From the NCBI RefSeq assembly GCF_006007965.1, contig NZ_CP040748.1:434001-498000 (forward strand): a stretch of 64,000 bases of DNA, in the 5' to 3' direction. Below, piece by piece: positions 35,739-45,687 of this stretch (the first letter of the stretch is position 1; the number at the start of each line of letters is the position of its first letter). The position numbers and the translations under genes are program-made. This DNA comes from Nocardioides jishulii (GTDB taxonomy: Bacteria > Actinomycetota > Actinomycetes > Propionibacteriales > Nocardioidaceae). Under the pieces are notes generated by a model. The model searched no databases. It was given only the letters and a program-made list of their open reading frames with translations, and had not been told where the DNA came from.

Positions 35739-36859
35739 AGGTCATGACCGTGGTCGGGACCCGTCCCGAGATCATCCGCCTGGCGGCTGTGATCAAGCGA
35801 CTCGACAACACTCCGGGGATCGAGCACGTCCTCGTCCACACCGGGCAGAACTACGACTACTCACTCAACCAGGTCTTCTTCGACGACCTGGGTCTGCGCG
35901 CCCCCGACCACTACATGGGGGTCGACACCTCCAGCCTCGGTGCGGTCCTCGGCGGTGTGCTGATCGGCACCGAGAAGGTGCTCGTGGAGGAGAAGCCGGA
36001 CGCGATGCTCGTGCTCGGGGACACCAACTCCTGCGTGGCCACGGTGATGGGCAAGCGCATGCGCATCCCCACGTACCACATGGAGGCCGGCAACCGGTGC
36101 TTCGACGAGAACGTGCCGGAGGAGACCAACCGGCGCCTCGTCGACCACGTGGCCGACTTCAACCTGGCCTACACCGAGCACGCGCGCCGCAACCTGCTGA
36201 ACGAGGGCCTGCACCCGCGTCGCATCCTGGTGACCGGCTCGCCGATGCGTGAGGTGCTGGAGGAGTTCCGCGACCAGATCTACGCCTCCGACATCCTCGA
36301 CCGCCTCGAACTCACCGCGGGCGACTACTTCCTGGTGAGCGCTCACCGTGAGGAGAACGTCGACCTCCCGGAGCGTCTGCAGCAGCTGCTCGAGTGCCTC
36401 GTCGCGGTGCACGAGAAGTACGGCAAGCGCGTCGTCGTCTCCACCCACCCGCGCACGCGCAAGCGCCTCGAGGCCCTCAACAGCGGTCTTGACCTTTCCG
36501 GCATCGACTTCCTGGAGCCCTTCGGCTTCCACGACTACAACAAGCTGCAGATCGAGGCCGCCTGCGTGCTGTCCGACTCGGGCACCATCTCGGAGGAGTC
36601 CTCGATCCTGGGCTTCCCGGCGATCACCCTGCGCGACTCGATCGAGCGTCCCGAGGCCCTCGACTCCGGCTCGATCATCATGACCGGTCTGAACGTGGAC
36701 GACGTCGTGCGCGGAGTCGGCATCGCCATCGCCGACGGTCCCGTCACTTCGTCGCACCCGGCCGGGTACGAGATCAACGACACCAGCAACCGCGTCGTCC
36801 GCTTCATCTCGTCGACGGCTGGAAGGCACCACCAGTGGGCCGGCATTCGAGCCGACTGA
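35735..36859 (+). CDS. capG: UDP-N-acetylglucosamine 2-epimerase family, UDP-L-FucNAc forming (CapG/FnlC)
   Basis: 374 residues, WecB-like fold. Conserved GTRPEIIRLAAVI, HTGQNYDYSLNQVFFDDL, HMEAGNRCFDENVPEETNRRLVDH, and SDSGTISEESSILGFPAITLRDSIERPE. The MEAGNRCFDEN form rather than VEAGLRT is typical of CapG/WbjD-type epimerases. It performs C2 epimerisation to UDP-L-FucNAc, closing the capE-capF-capG pathway. Confidence 0.92.
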   Translation: MKVMTVVGTRPEIIRLAAVIKRLDNTPGIEHVLVHTGQNYDYSLNQVFFDDLGLRAPDHYMGVDTSSLGAVLGGVLIGTEKVLVEEKPDAMLVLGDTNSCVATVMGKRMRIPTYHMEAGNRCFDENVPEETNRRLVDHVADFNLAYTEHARRNLLNEGLHPRRILVTGSPMREVLEEFRDQIYASDILDRLELTAGDYFLVSAHREENVDLPERLQQLLECLVAVHEKYGKRVVVSTHPRTRKRLEALNSGLDLSGIDFLEPFGFHDYNKLQIEAACVLSDSGTISEESSILGFPAITLRDSIERPEALDSGSIIMTGLNVDDVVRGVGIAIADGPVTSSHPAGYEINDTSNRVVRFISSTAGRHHQWAGIRAD

Positions 36860-38172
36860 ACTCGGAGCAGAGCGCCCGCAACCGATTGCTGAAGGCGGGC
36901 CTGGTCGCTTCATTGGTCAACGGGGCCACGGCGCTCGCCGTGCCGCTGCTCTCCTTGCCCATCCTGCTGGACGTGATGGGCAAGGAGGCCTACGGCCTGT
37001 GGGTGACCGTCACCACGGTGACGGCCATCGTGGCCGTGTTCGACCTCGGTGTCGGGAATGCGGCGCTGACCCAACTCGCCTCGACGTCGGATGCCAAGGA
37101 GCGTCTGCGCATCATCAAGGCAATGTACGCACTGGCCGCCTGCATCGCCCTGGTGATGCTGGTCGGCTGGGCGTTCGTGTCCCTGACAATCGACGTCACC
37201 GCCGCGCTGGGCGCCGACGAGGTCCCCAGAGCAGGCACCTTCACGCACATCGCAATGCTCTCCGCAATCTGCGCGATGCCAGCGAGCCTGATCTACAAGG
37301 TCCAGGTAGGACTTGGGCATCAGGTTTCCTCGTACCTGACGCAAGCCGGGGCGATCGGGCTCTTCCTGGTCGTCCTCCTGGTCCTGCACTTCAGCGGCGC
37401 AGGAAGCGTCGAGGTCGCAGTCGCAGTGGTGTGGGTGCCAGTGGGTGTCGCGTTGGTCTACACGCTGTTGACCCTCGACCTCCGGGCGCTCGGCAGCGCA
37501 AACCTTGCGGGGGGGCCGGGGGACGGCCGTCGCTCGCCCGTCCGGCGGCACCTGCGCATGGGACTTCCCATCTTCGCGGTCACCCTGCTCATGCTTGCCG
37601 CGACGAGTTTTGATCCGATGCTCGTCGGGACCACGCTCGGCTACGACCAGGTCCCTGACTACTCCGTCCCGTTCAGAGTGTTCTCAGCCATCAGTGCGAT
37701 TGCCGTGATGCTCTCGGGACCGCTCTGGGCACTCAATGCTTCCGCCCTGGCCCGTGGCGACGTGGCCTGGGTCAGGCAGAAGGCGCGCGCCGTCTCCGTG
37801 GGGGTGGGGCTGGTCGTGGCGGTGATGGCTGGGGTGTGCGTCGCCATCGGCGAACCGCTGATCCGCGTGTGGCTGGCCGGTGGCGTGGACTACGACCCGC
37901 GCGTGTGGGCCCTGCTGGCGTTCACCGTCACGCTCCAAGCAGCGGGCGGTCCGTGGTTCATGGTGCAGAACTCTGTCGCCAGGATGCGGGTCCAGCTGTT
38001 CGCCTACGGCGCGCTCTGCCTGCTCATTCCGGCCAAGTACCTGGCCCTCCAGCAGTGGGGGATCATGGGTCTCGTGTCCCTTGGCCTCCTCGCCCAGCTC
38101 TGTCTGCTCACCCCCGCCGCCCTGTGGGGGGCCAAGCGGGTGCTCCGCGAACGGGAGAATCACCATGTCTGA
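36835..38172 (+). CDS. wzx: repeat-unit flippase (Wzx-like, MATE/PST family)
   Basis: 445 residues with twelve or more membrane helices; the N-terminal helix pair (LLKAGLVASLVNGATALAVPLLSLPILLDVMGKEAYGLWVTV) is typical of polysaccharide transporters. It exports the lipid-linked repeat unit. Starts inside the end of capG (25-base overlap). Base composition is a little lower in GC and less uniform than neighbours, as often seen for wzx. Confidence 0.85.
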   Translation: MGRHSSRLNSEQSARNRLLKAGLVASLVNGATALAVPLLSLPILLDVMGKEAYGLWVTVTTVTAIVAVFDLGVGNAALTQLASTSDAKERLRIIKAMYALAACIALVMLVGWAFVSLTIDVTAALGADEVPRAGTFTHIAMLSAICAMPASLIYKVQVGLGHQVSSYLTQAGAIGLFLVVLLVLHFSGAGSVEVAVAVVWVPVGVALVYTLLTLDLRALGSANLAGGPGDGRRSPVRRHLRMGLPIFAVTLLMLAATSFDPMLVGTTLGYDQVPDYSVPFRVFSAISAIAVMLSGPLWALNASALARGDVAWVRQKARAVSVGVGLVVAVMAGVCVAIGEPLIRVWLAGGVDYDPRVWALLAFTVTLQAAGGPWFMVQNSVARMRVQLFAYGALCLLIPAKYLALQQWGIMGLVSLGLLAQLCLLTPAALWGAKRVLRERENHHV

Positions 38173-39433
38173 CCTGCCCCGCCTCCTCCACGTCGGTTAC
38201 AGGCCCATCGGCAATCCCGACAACACTGGGCTCACGTTGGCCAGCATGTTCGAGTCCTGGCCGGACTCCCACCTGCTCCAGGTCTTTTCGAAGGACGCTT
38301 CCGGGCCGTCCGTTCGGCGCGGCGGATACGAGCTGCCTTCCACGACCTACCCGCTGGAGCACTGGGGGCGGAGGGTTCTCGGGGCTGACGTGAGGGGAGT
38401 CGCCGACGGGATGAACAGCTCGGTGGCGCGGACCGGGCGGGTGCCTCTGAAGACCCGCATCAAGTTGGTGGCGATGGTGCTCAACGACATCGCCCCCGTG
38501 GTCCTGCCGAAGGACCTCGACGACGTGGTCGCCGAGTACCGTCCCGAAGTGCTGCACTCGCTCCTCGGGTCGGTGCGGGAGATGAGCGTGGCGCTGGCCA
38601 TCGCGAAGCGGTACGACCTACCGATCCTTCCGCACTACATGGATGACTGGCCGGTGAACCTGCACCAGGCCTCGCCGTTCCGCGGGATCGCCCGCCGCCG
38701 GGTCGAGCGGACTCACCGAGCCATCCTCGAGCGTTCACCTGTGGGTCTCGGCATCGGTTTCAAGATGGCCGAGGAGTTCACCTCGCGGTACGGACGTCCC
38801 TTCACGCCGGTCGGCAACTCCGTCCCCGCCGACGACCTGCTGGGCGCGACCGGCAGCGTGGCCCACGAGCGTGGAGTGATGCGCTACGTCGGTGGTCTGC
38901 ACCTGGGCAGGGACCGCGTGGTCAGCGTGGTGGCCGAGGAGTTGGCGCGCCACGAGAACACGGCCGGTTGGTCCATCGAGATCTTCAGGCCGGGACACTC
39001 AGCCGCCGCGGCGGCGACCCTCGCCGCCCGGCACGGCAACGTCATCGACCGCGGGGAGGTCGAGGCGGCCAAGGTCGCTGACGTGCTCCAGACGGCGAGC
39101 TGTCTGCTGTTCATCGAGAGCGAGGACGAGGGGGTCGTCCCCTTCACCCGCTACTCCGTGTCCACGAAGGTCCCCGAGTACGTGGCGAGTCGTCGGCCGG
39201 TGGTGTGTGTGGGTCCGGTGGAGCAAGGAAGCATCGAGGCGTTCGCGCGCTCGACGCGTTCCGTTGCCCTGCAGCTCCGGCAGCCTGACTGGGAGGGCTT
39301 GGTCCGGTTCCTGGGCACAGTCGACGATCCGATGCCCCCCGATGTCGGACCCCGGGTCCTGGAGGAGTTCTCCCGCGAAGCGACCCACCGGCGCTTGGCC
39401 GCAGCGGCGCGAGCAGCGAGGGACGCGCGGTGA
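38165..39433 (+). CDS. glycosyltransferase (GT-B like)
   Basis: 422 residues, beginning LPRLLHVGYRPIGNPDNTGLTLASMF. The Rossmann-type N-terminal half (YRPEVLHSLLGS, LPILPHYMDDWPVNLHQA) and C-terminal half (SVSTKVPEYVASRRPVVCVGPVEQGS) resemble family 4-type transferases, with the usual E in PEYVASRRP. Sugar specificity unknown. Overlaps wzx by 8 bases and the next transferase by 4 bases. Confidence 0.75.
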   Translation: MSDLPRLLHVGYRPIGNPDNTGLTLASMFESWPDSHLLQVFSKDASGPSVRRGGYELPSTTYPLEHWGRRVLGADVRGVADGMNSSVARTGRVPLKTRIKLVAMVLNDIAPVVLPKDLDDVVAEYRPEVLHSLLGSVREMSVALAIAKRYDLPILPHYMDDWPVNLHQASPFRGIARRRVERTHRAILERSPVGLGIGFKMAEEFTSRYGRPFTPVGNSVPADDLLGATGSVAHERGVMRYVGGLHLGRDRVVSVVAEELARHENTAGWSIEIFRPGHSAAAAATLAARHGNVIDRGEVEAAKVADVLQTASCLLFIESEDEGVVPFTRYSVSTKVPEYVASRRPVVCVGPVEQGSIEAFARSTRSVALQLRQPDWEGLVRFLGTVDDPMPPDVGPRVLEEFSREATHRRLAAAARAARDAR

Positions 39434-40647
39434 AGGTCCTGCATCTTGGCTTCGTCACGCCGGACGCGTTGTTCGAGCAGGTGCTGCGCAACGACCGCCG
39501 CATGCCGGTCCAGACGCAGCGGTTCGGCTGGAACTTCCTGGGCGCCCTCACCGCGGCCGGGATGGAGGTGGACGCCGTGACGGTGGTGCCGGCCTCGGAC
39601 TTTCCGCTCAACCGGCAGCTCGTCTTCCGGCGGCAGCCGTTCGACCAGAACGGGGTCAGTGGCGCCGCAGTCGGCTTCGTCAACGTCCTGGGAGTCAAGC
39701 ACTGGAGCCGACACCGGGTGATGCTCGGGGAGGTGATGCGCCGCTATCGCGATCCGGAGGTCACCCGACCTGACGTCGTGGTGGTGCACGGCGTCAACTC
39801 CGCTCTGCTTGCACTGACGAACCGGGTGGCCACTCACTTCGGCATCCCGAGCGTCGTGCTCATGACCGATCCGCCGCACGGAGTCGGTGCCCGTGACGAG
39901 CAGCCCCGGTCGGCGCTGCGTCGCGTGGACTTCCGGCGCGTGATGAACCAGCTCGATCGCTTTTCCGCGGGAATCTGCCTGACGGAGCAGCTCGGGTCTG
40001 CCTTCCTTCCTGGGAGGCCGGTCCTGGTGATGGAGGGCATCGCTGACGTCGCCGAGACGGACGCAGATGCTGCGTCCCCGGTGGGGGCATCCCCCGTGGT
40101 GCTCTATGCCGGTGGCGTCGAGGAGGCGTACGGACTCGGCGCCCTGCTGGAGGCTGTCGAGCGCTCCCAGGGCGAGTGGACGCTGGAGGTGTGCGGACGC
40201 GGGAGCTACCTCGACCAGGTGCTGAGGGCCGCTGAACGCTCTCCGCGAGTCGTGTACAGGGGAGTCCTCGGACAGGCTGAGCTGCACGAGGCCTACCGCG
40301 CGGCGGCGATCCTCGTGAACCCGCGTCCCGACAGGGGATTCACACGCTTCTCCTTCCCGTCGAAGGTCCTCGAGTACATGACGCACGGAGGCACAGTGGC
40401 CAGCACCCGGTTGCCGGGAATCCCCGAGGAGTACTGGGACCACCTCCACCCACTGCCGGTGGACGGTGAGGGCATGGCCGTGGCTCTCGATCGCCTGGCG
40501 GAGAGCGACTTCTCCGCAGAGGTAGTGGCAGCGAGGCGCGCTGAGCTCAGGGACTTCTTGCGCCGCGGGAAGTCCCTGCCGGCGCAAGGTGACCGGATTG
40601 CGGAGTTCTTCACGTCCTTGACCGCGACGCCGTCAAGGACTCAGTAG
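39430..40647 (+). CDS. GT4 family glycosyltransferase
   Basis: 405 residues, GT-B fold. C-terminal part has VVLYAGGVEEAYGLGALLEAVE, GVLGQAELHEAYRAAAILVNPRPDRGFTRFSFPSKVLEYMTHGG, the EX7E-like donor-binding region of GT4. GTG start overlaps the previous stop. Its stop overlaps the convergent wzy stop by 7 bases (TCAGTAG). Probably adds a later sugar of the repeat unit. Confidence 0.85.
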   Translation: MKVLHLGFVTPDALFEQVLRNDRRMPVQTQRFGWNFLGALTAAGMEVDAVTVVPASDFPLNRQLVFRRQPFDQNGVSGAAVGFVNVLGVKHWSRHRVMLGEVMRRYRDPEVTRPDVVVVHGVNSALLALTNRVATHFGIPSVVLMTDPPHGVGARDEQPRSALRRVDFRRVMNQLDRFSAGICLTEQLGSAFLPGRPVLVMEGIADVAETDADAASPVGASPVVLYAGGVEEAYGLGALLEAVERSQGEWTLEVCGRGSYLDQVLRAAERSPRVVYRGVLGQAELHEAYRAAAILVNPRPDRGFTRFSFPSKVLEYMTHGGTVASTRLPGIPEEYWDHLHPLPVDGEGMAVALDRLAESDFSAEVVAARRAELRDFLRRGKSLPAQGDRIAEFFTSLTATPSRTQ

Positions 40648-41876
40648 CGGCGACGACGAACGCTGGAGACGCGTTCGTCAGCGGTCGGTACGTGCTCTTC
40701 CTCCTGCCTCTCCGAGGGGAATGCGCGTCCTCCGGGCCCAAGCGTGGTCATGAAGCCGACCACCGCCCACAGCGTGGGGGAAGGGTGCCAGTAGCCGCTC
40801 AGGAGGATGACGGTCAGGAGGAGCGTCCCGGCAACCATGGAGAGACGGATCCGGCTGCTGTTCCCCTGGAGCGCGCGGAGCGAAAGGACGATGAGTGCGG
40901 TCCAGATGCTGACGCCGATCAGGCCGAGATCCACGGTGATGTCGAGGAGCGCGTTGTGGAACGAGATCCCGTTGTTGATGTCCAGCGAGGCTCCGGGGCC
41001 CTTGCCGAAGATGGGCGATTCCCGGATGCTGGCCAGCGCGCGTGGCCACATCTCGAGGCGCCCGTTCAAGGTGCCGTCCTCACGGTCCGAGACGGCGAGT
41101 CGACCCTGGATCAGTCGCTCCAACAATCCTGCGGAGAGTCCCACGCTGGCCAGCAACACAAGGGCAGCGAACAGCCGCAGGCGCAGTTTGGTGGCCTTGC
41201 CCCCGAAGAGGCGCACGAGCGGGATGAGTGCCGCCATGCCGACGGTGGCGATGAGGCCGCCACGCGTGCCGGGGGGGAGCACACCGAAGTAGAAGAGCGC
41301 AGCGCCCATGGCGAACGTCACGCACTTGACGAACTTGCCCCGGGACTGGTCATCGATCACGACGGCGAGCAGGACGAAGCAGGCGGAGGCGACGGAGTAG
41401 GCGACGTGGTTGGAGTTGAGTCCCTCGAAGGTGTAACGAAGCGTGTCAGACGCGAGCTCAAGTTGGCTGATGGGACGGTCCCCCACCTGAGGCACGAGGT
41501 TGAGGGCCATGTACGCGCAGCCGAGCACCAGACCGCCGCCCACCACGTTCGCCGATCGACGTGAGTCGACGGAGAGGCGGATCGCGGTGAAGATGAGCGC
41601 ACCTGCGACCAGGTCCCGGAACAGGTCTCCCGAGGCGTCCGTGGGCTCGGTGAAGAAGCTGCCCACCAACAACCAGGTGATGAATGCTGCTGCCAGGCCG
41701 TCGAGTCGATCCAGCTTCTTGCCTTGCGCCAGCTGGAACAGGATGACCGCGACCGCGACGAACGCGCCGGTTCGCGAGGCGTGGCCGGGGGCGAACGCAG
41801 CCAAGGCGAAGACGGCGCTCATGATCCAAGCCGTCACCGAAACGCGGTCTCGCACCGTTCCTGAACTGGTCTCCAT
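40641..41876 (-). CDS. O-antigen polymerase/ligase-like membrane protein (Wzy/WaaL family)
   Basis: 411 residues with about ten membrane helices. The extracytoplasmic loop shows NGRLEMWPRALASIRESPIFGKGPGAS and FHNALLDITVDLGLIG, the Wzy_C pattern with the conserved His. It is the only polymerase-like protein in the cluster, so it likely polymerises the repeat units exported by Wzx, or ligates them. Encoded opposite to the rest of the cluster, with no wzz or tyrosine kinase beside it. Confidence 0.8.
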   Translation of the reverse strand: METSSGTVRDRVSVTAWIMSAVFALAAFAPGHASRTGAFVAVAVILFQLAQGKKLDRLDGLAAAFITWLLVGSFFTEPTDASGDLFRDLVAGALIFTAIRLSVDSRRSANVVGGGLVLGCAYMALNLVPQVGDRPISQLELASDTLRYTFEGLNSNHVAYSVASACFVLLAVVIDDQSRGKFVKCVTFAMGAALFYFGVLPPGTRGGLIATVGMAALIPLVRLFGGKATKLRLRLFAALVLLASVGLSAGLLERLIQGRLAVSDREDGTLNGRLEMWPRALASIRESPIFGKGPGASLDINNGISFHNALLDITVDLGLIGVSIWTALIVLSLRALQGNSSRIRLSMVAGTLLLTVILLSGYWHPSPTLWAVVGFMTTLGPGGRAFPSERQEEEHVPTADERVSSVRRRRY

Positions 41877-41945
41877 GGTGTCCTTGCAGTCGTATGGGCC
41901 TCACCTACCCGACAGAGGCCGAGCCGTAGGCGTGCTCGCGCGGGT

Positions 41946-42157
41946 GAGCCTAGCCCGCGCCCTTGATCATCCCCGCGCCGACGGTCACGCCGGTCGCCTC
42001 GTCGATCGAGATGAAGGAACCGGTGGGGCGGTTCTTCGAGTACTCGTCGACCAGCAGTGGCACGGTGGTGCGCAGCTGGATGCACCCGATCGCCTTGAGG
42101 CCGAGCTCCTTGGTCTCCTGGTCGCGGTGGGGGGTCTTGATGTTCAGACGATGCTGG
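41946..42157 (-). pseudogene. decayed duplicate of the cysN 3' end
   Basis: The minus strand repeats the last ~68 codons of cysN: HRDQETKELGLKAIGCIQL, VPLLVDEYSKNRPTGSF and IDEATGVTVGAGMIKGAG followed by TAG (41950-41952). Hand alignment with cysN (43379-43570) gives 21 mismatches in 192 bases without gaps; similarity stops at 42157 on one side and near the stop codon on the other. There is no start and no 5' part. Changes such as Arg to Cys, Leu to Pro and Asn to Lys at positions fixed in the intact copy suggest decay. It lies in the same orientation as cysN, on the far side of the lipoprotein nuclease gene. Confidence 0.9.
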
Positions 42158-42207
42158 GGGAAGGCTGCCGGCTTCGGCGAACCGTGGGTGCCCACGGCGT
42201 ACGAAAC

Positions 42208-42213
42208 CTAGGA
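42208..42213 (+). promoter_or_regulatory. -10 hexamer for the HNH lipoprotein gene
   Basis: TAGGAT, 88 bases before the ATG, in the only gap between the cysN fragment and the nuclease gene. Followed by an imperfect GAGCTCGGGCTC repeat. Tentative. Confidence 0.35.
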
Positions 42214-42300
42214 TCGTGAGCAGAGCTCGGGCTCTGACCTCGTTCGCCCCCTGCTGCTCAGCAGAGGAGGAGCGGCCCGCCGCCGTCACTGGAGACCCGA

Positions 42301-43299
<999 letters not shown>

Positions 43300-43308
43300 G
43301 ACACAGAC

Positions 43309-43342
43309 AAGGCCCCGGCGACCGTGACGGTCCCCGGGGCCT
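43309..43342. terminator. terminator between the HNH lipoprotein gene and cysN
   Basis: Stem AGGCCCCGG / CCGGGGCCT with an inner GACCG-TGA-CGGTC, 10 bases after the nuclease stop and 20 bases before the convergent cysN stop. Confidence 0.88.
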
Positions 43343-43362
43343 CGCTGCGCAGCGTACGAGCC

Positions 43363-44685
43363 TCAGCCAGCGCTGTTGATCATGCCGGCGCCGACTGTCA
43401 CGCCGGTCGCCTCGTCGATCAGGATGAAGGAGCCGGTGGTGCGGTTCTTCGAGTACTCGTCGACCAGCAGCGGCACCGTGGTGCGCAGCTGGATGCGGCC
43501 GATCTCGTTGAGACCGAGCTCCTTGGTCTCCTGGTCGCGGTGCAGGGTGTTGATGTCCAGGCGGTACTGGATGTCCTTCACCAGGGCGCGACCGTTGCGG
43601 GTGGTGTGCTTGATGGCGAGCTTCTGGCGCGGACGCAGCGGCTCGTTGGTCATCCAGCAGACCATCGCGTCGATGTCCTGGCTCGGCGTCGGGGCGTTGT
43701 TGACGCGGGCGATCATGTCGCCACGGCTCACGTCGACGTCGTCCTCGAGGCGCACGGTGACCGACATGGGCGGGAAGGCCTGGTCGACCTCCTTGTCGAA
43801 GAGGTCGATGCCGGCGATCCTCGAGGTCATGCCGCTGGGCAGCACGATGACCTCGTCGCCCTTCTTCAGCACGCCACCGGCGACCTGGCCCGCGTAGCCG
43901 CGGTAGTCGTGGAACTCGTCCGACTTCGGCCGTACGACGTACTGCACGGGGAAGCGGACGTCGACCAGGTCGCGGTCGCTCGCGACGTGCACGTGCTCGA
44001 GGTGGTGCATGAGGGTCGGGCCCTCGTACCACGGAGTGTTCTCCGAGCGGTTGACGACGTTGTCGCCCTGGAGCGCCGAGATCGGGATGACCTCGAGGTC
44101 AGGGATGTTGAGCTTCGTCGCGAACTGGGTGAACTCGGCGTGGATCTTGTTGTAGATCTCCTCGTCCCAGTCGACCAGGTCCATCTTGTTGATCGCCAGC
44201 ACCAGGTGGGGCACCCGCAGCAGGCTCAGCAGCACGGCGTGACGGCGCGACTGCTCGGTGAGGCCGTTGCGGGCGTCGACCAGCACCAGGCCCAGGTCGG
44301 CGGTCGAGGCGCCGGTCACCATGTTGCGCGTGTACTGGATGTGGCCGGGGGTGTCGGCGATGATGAACTTGCGCTGCGGGGTCGCGAAGTAGCGGTAGGC
44401 CACGTCGATCGTGATGCCCTGCTCGCGCTCCGAGCGCAGACCGTCGGTCAGCAGCGAGAGGTCGACGTAGTCGTCGCCGCGCGCCTCGGAGGTGTTCTCG
44501 ATCGCCTCGAGCTGGTCGGCGAAGATCGACTTGGAGTCGAAGAGCAGGCGACCGATGAGGGTCGACTTGCCGTCGTCGACCGAGCCGGCGGTCGCGAACC
44601 GCAGGAGGTCCATCTGAGGCTTCTCAGTGGCGATCACCGGCATGTCGTCGGCGGTGATCTCGGGGCTGGTCTCAGCGGTGGCCAT
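43363..44685 (-). CDS. cysN: sulfate adenylyltransferase large subunit (GTPase) CysN
   Basis: 440 residues; GTP-driven subunit of ATP sulfurylase that makes APS. P-loop ATAGSVDDGKSTLIGRLL, switch ADTPGHIQYTRNMVTGAS and NKMD are all present, and the beta-barrel C-terminus ends IDEATGVTVGAGMINSAG. It is not fused to an APS kinase; that activity is in the operon's first gene. Start overlaps cysD stop (ATGA). Its last ~200 bases have a decayed second copy 1.4 kb away. Confidence 0.96.
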   Translation of the reverse strand: MATAETSPEITADDMPVIATEKPQMDLLRFATAGSVDDGKSTLIGRLLFDSKSIFADQLEAIENTSEARGDDYVDLSLLTDGLRSEREQGITIDVAYRYFATPQRKFIIADTPGHIQYTRNMVTGASTADLGLVLVDARNGLTEQSRRHAVLLSLLRVPHLVLAINKMDLVDWDEEIYNKIHAEFTQFATKLNIPDLEVIPISALQGDNVVNRSENTPWYEGPTLMHHLEHVHVASDRDLVDVRFPVQYVVRPKSDEFHDYRGYAGQVAGGVLKKGDEVIVLPSGMTSRIAGIDLFDKEVDQAFPPMSVTVRLEDDVDVSRGDMIARVNNAPTPSQDIDAMVCWMTNEPLRPRQKLAIKHTTRNGRALVKDIQYRLDINTLHRDQETKELGLNEIGRIQLRTTVPLLVDEYSKNRTTGSFILIDEATGVTVGAGMINSAG

Positions 44686-45599
44686 CAGAAGTAGCCTTCC
44701 TTCTTGCGGTCTTCCATGGCTGCTTCGGAGAAGCGGTCGTCACCGCGGGTCGCTCCGCGCTCGGTCAGTCGGGCGACCGAGATCTCCTCGATGATCTCGT
44801 CGAGGGTGCTGGCCGTCGACTCCACGCAACCGGTGAGCGTGATGTCGCCACAGGTGCGGAAGCGGACCGTACGCTCGGTCACGACCTCGCCCTCACGCAG
44901 CGGGTTGAGCGGGGTCTCGCTCATCAGCATGCCGTCGCGCTCGAAGACGCGGCGCTGGTGGGCGAAGTAGATCTGGGGGATCTCGATCTCCTCGCGGCGG
45001 ATGTAGTCCCAGATGTCCAGCTCGGTCCAGTTGGAGATCGGGAAGATGCGCATGTGCTCGCCGGCGTGCAGGCGGCCGTTGTAGAGGCTCCACAGCTCGG
45101 GGCGCTGCATTTTCGGGTCCCACTGGCCGAACTCGTCGCGGTGGGAGTAGACGCGCTCCTTGGCGCGGGCCTTCTCCTCGTCGCGACGGCCACCACCGAA
45201 GGCGGCGGTGAAGCCGTTCTCCTCGATGGCGTTGAGCAGCGTCGGGGTCTGCAGGCGGTTGCGCGAGGTCTTGCCGTCGTCGACGACGATGCCGCGGGCG
45301 ATCGCGTCGTCGATGGAGGCCACCACGAGCTTGACGCCGAGGCGCTGGACCCAGCGGTCGCGGGTCTCGCCCACCTCGTCGAAGTCGAGCCCGTTGTCGA
45401 TCTGGAGGATCGGGAAGGGGATCTTGGCAGGGTAGAAGGCCTTCTCCGCCAGGCGGAGCATGACGATGGAGTCCTTGCCACCGGAGAACATCAGGACCGG
45501 CTTCTCGAACTCGGCGGCGACCTCACGGAAAATGTGGATCGACTCCGCCTCGAGCTGGTCCAGCTGACTCAGCTGGTAGTCGGCGTGCGTCTGGGTCAT
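44685..45599 (-). CDS. cysD: sulfate adenylyltransferase small subunit CysD
   Basis: 304-residue catalytic subunit of ATP sulfurylase (PAPS-reductase-like fold). The PP-loop motif is VLMFSGGKDSIVMLRLAEKA; later DFDEVGETRDRW and RTCGDITLTGCVES are typical. ATG 45599 follows a purine-rich site AAGGAGAGG; the frame is open upstream but not used. Translationally coupled to cysN. Confidence 0.96.
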   Translation of the reverse strand: MTQTHADYQLSQLDQLEAESIHIFREVAAEFEKPVLMFSGGKDSIVMLRLAEKAFYPAKIPFPILQIDNGLDFDEVGETRDRWVQRLGVKLVVASIDDAIARGIVVDDGKTSRNRLQTPTLLNAIEENGFTAAFGGGRRDEEKARAKERVYSHRDEFGQWDPKMQRPELWSLYNGRLHAGEHMRIFPISNWTELDIWDYIRREEIEIPQIYFAHQRRVFERDGMLMSETPLNPLREGEVVTERTVRFRTCGDITLTGCVESTASTLDEIIEEISVARLTERGATRGDDRFSEAAMEDRKKEGYF

Positions 45600-45687
45600 G
45601 GTGATTCTTCGGGACCTCTCCTTGGGACAGCAGCGGCCATCGTAGCCTTGCTGCTGGATCGAGCTGAAACGCGTCTTGGCGCGGCGG

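Noticed and set aside
45602..45643. short upstream frame that ends overlapping the cysD start
   Set aside because: Its ATG lies in or next to TACGAT, a likely -10 hexamer, so it is probably not in the transcript; it has no Cys codons like a leader peptide.
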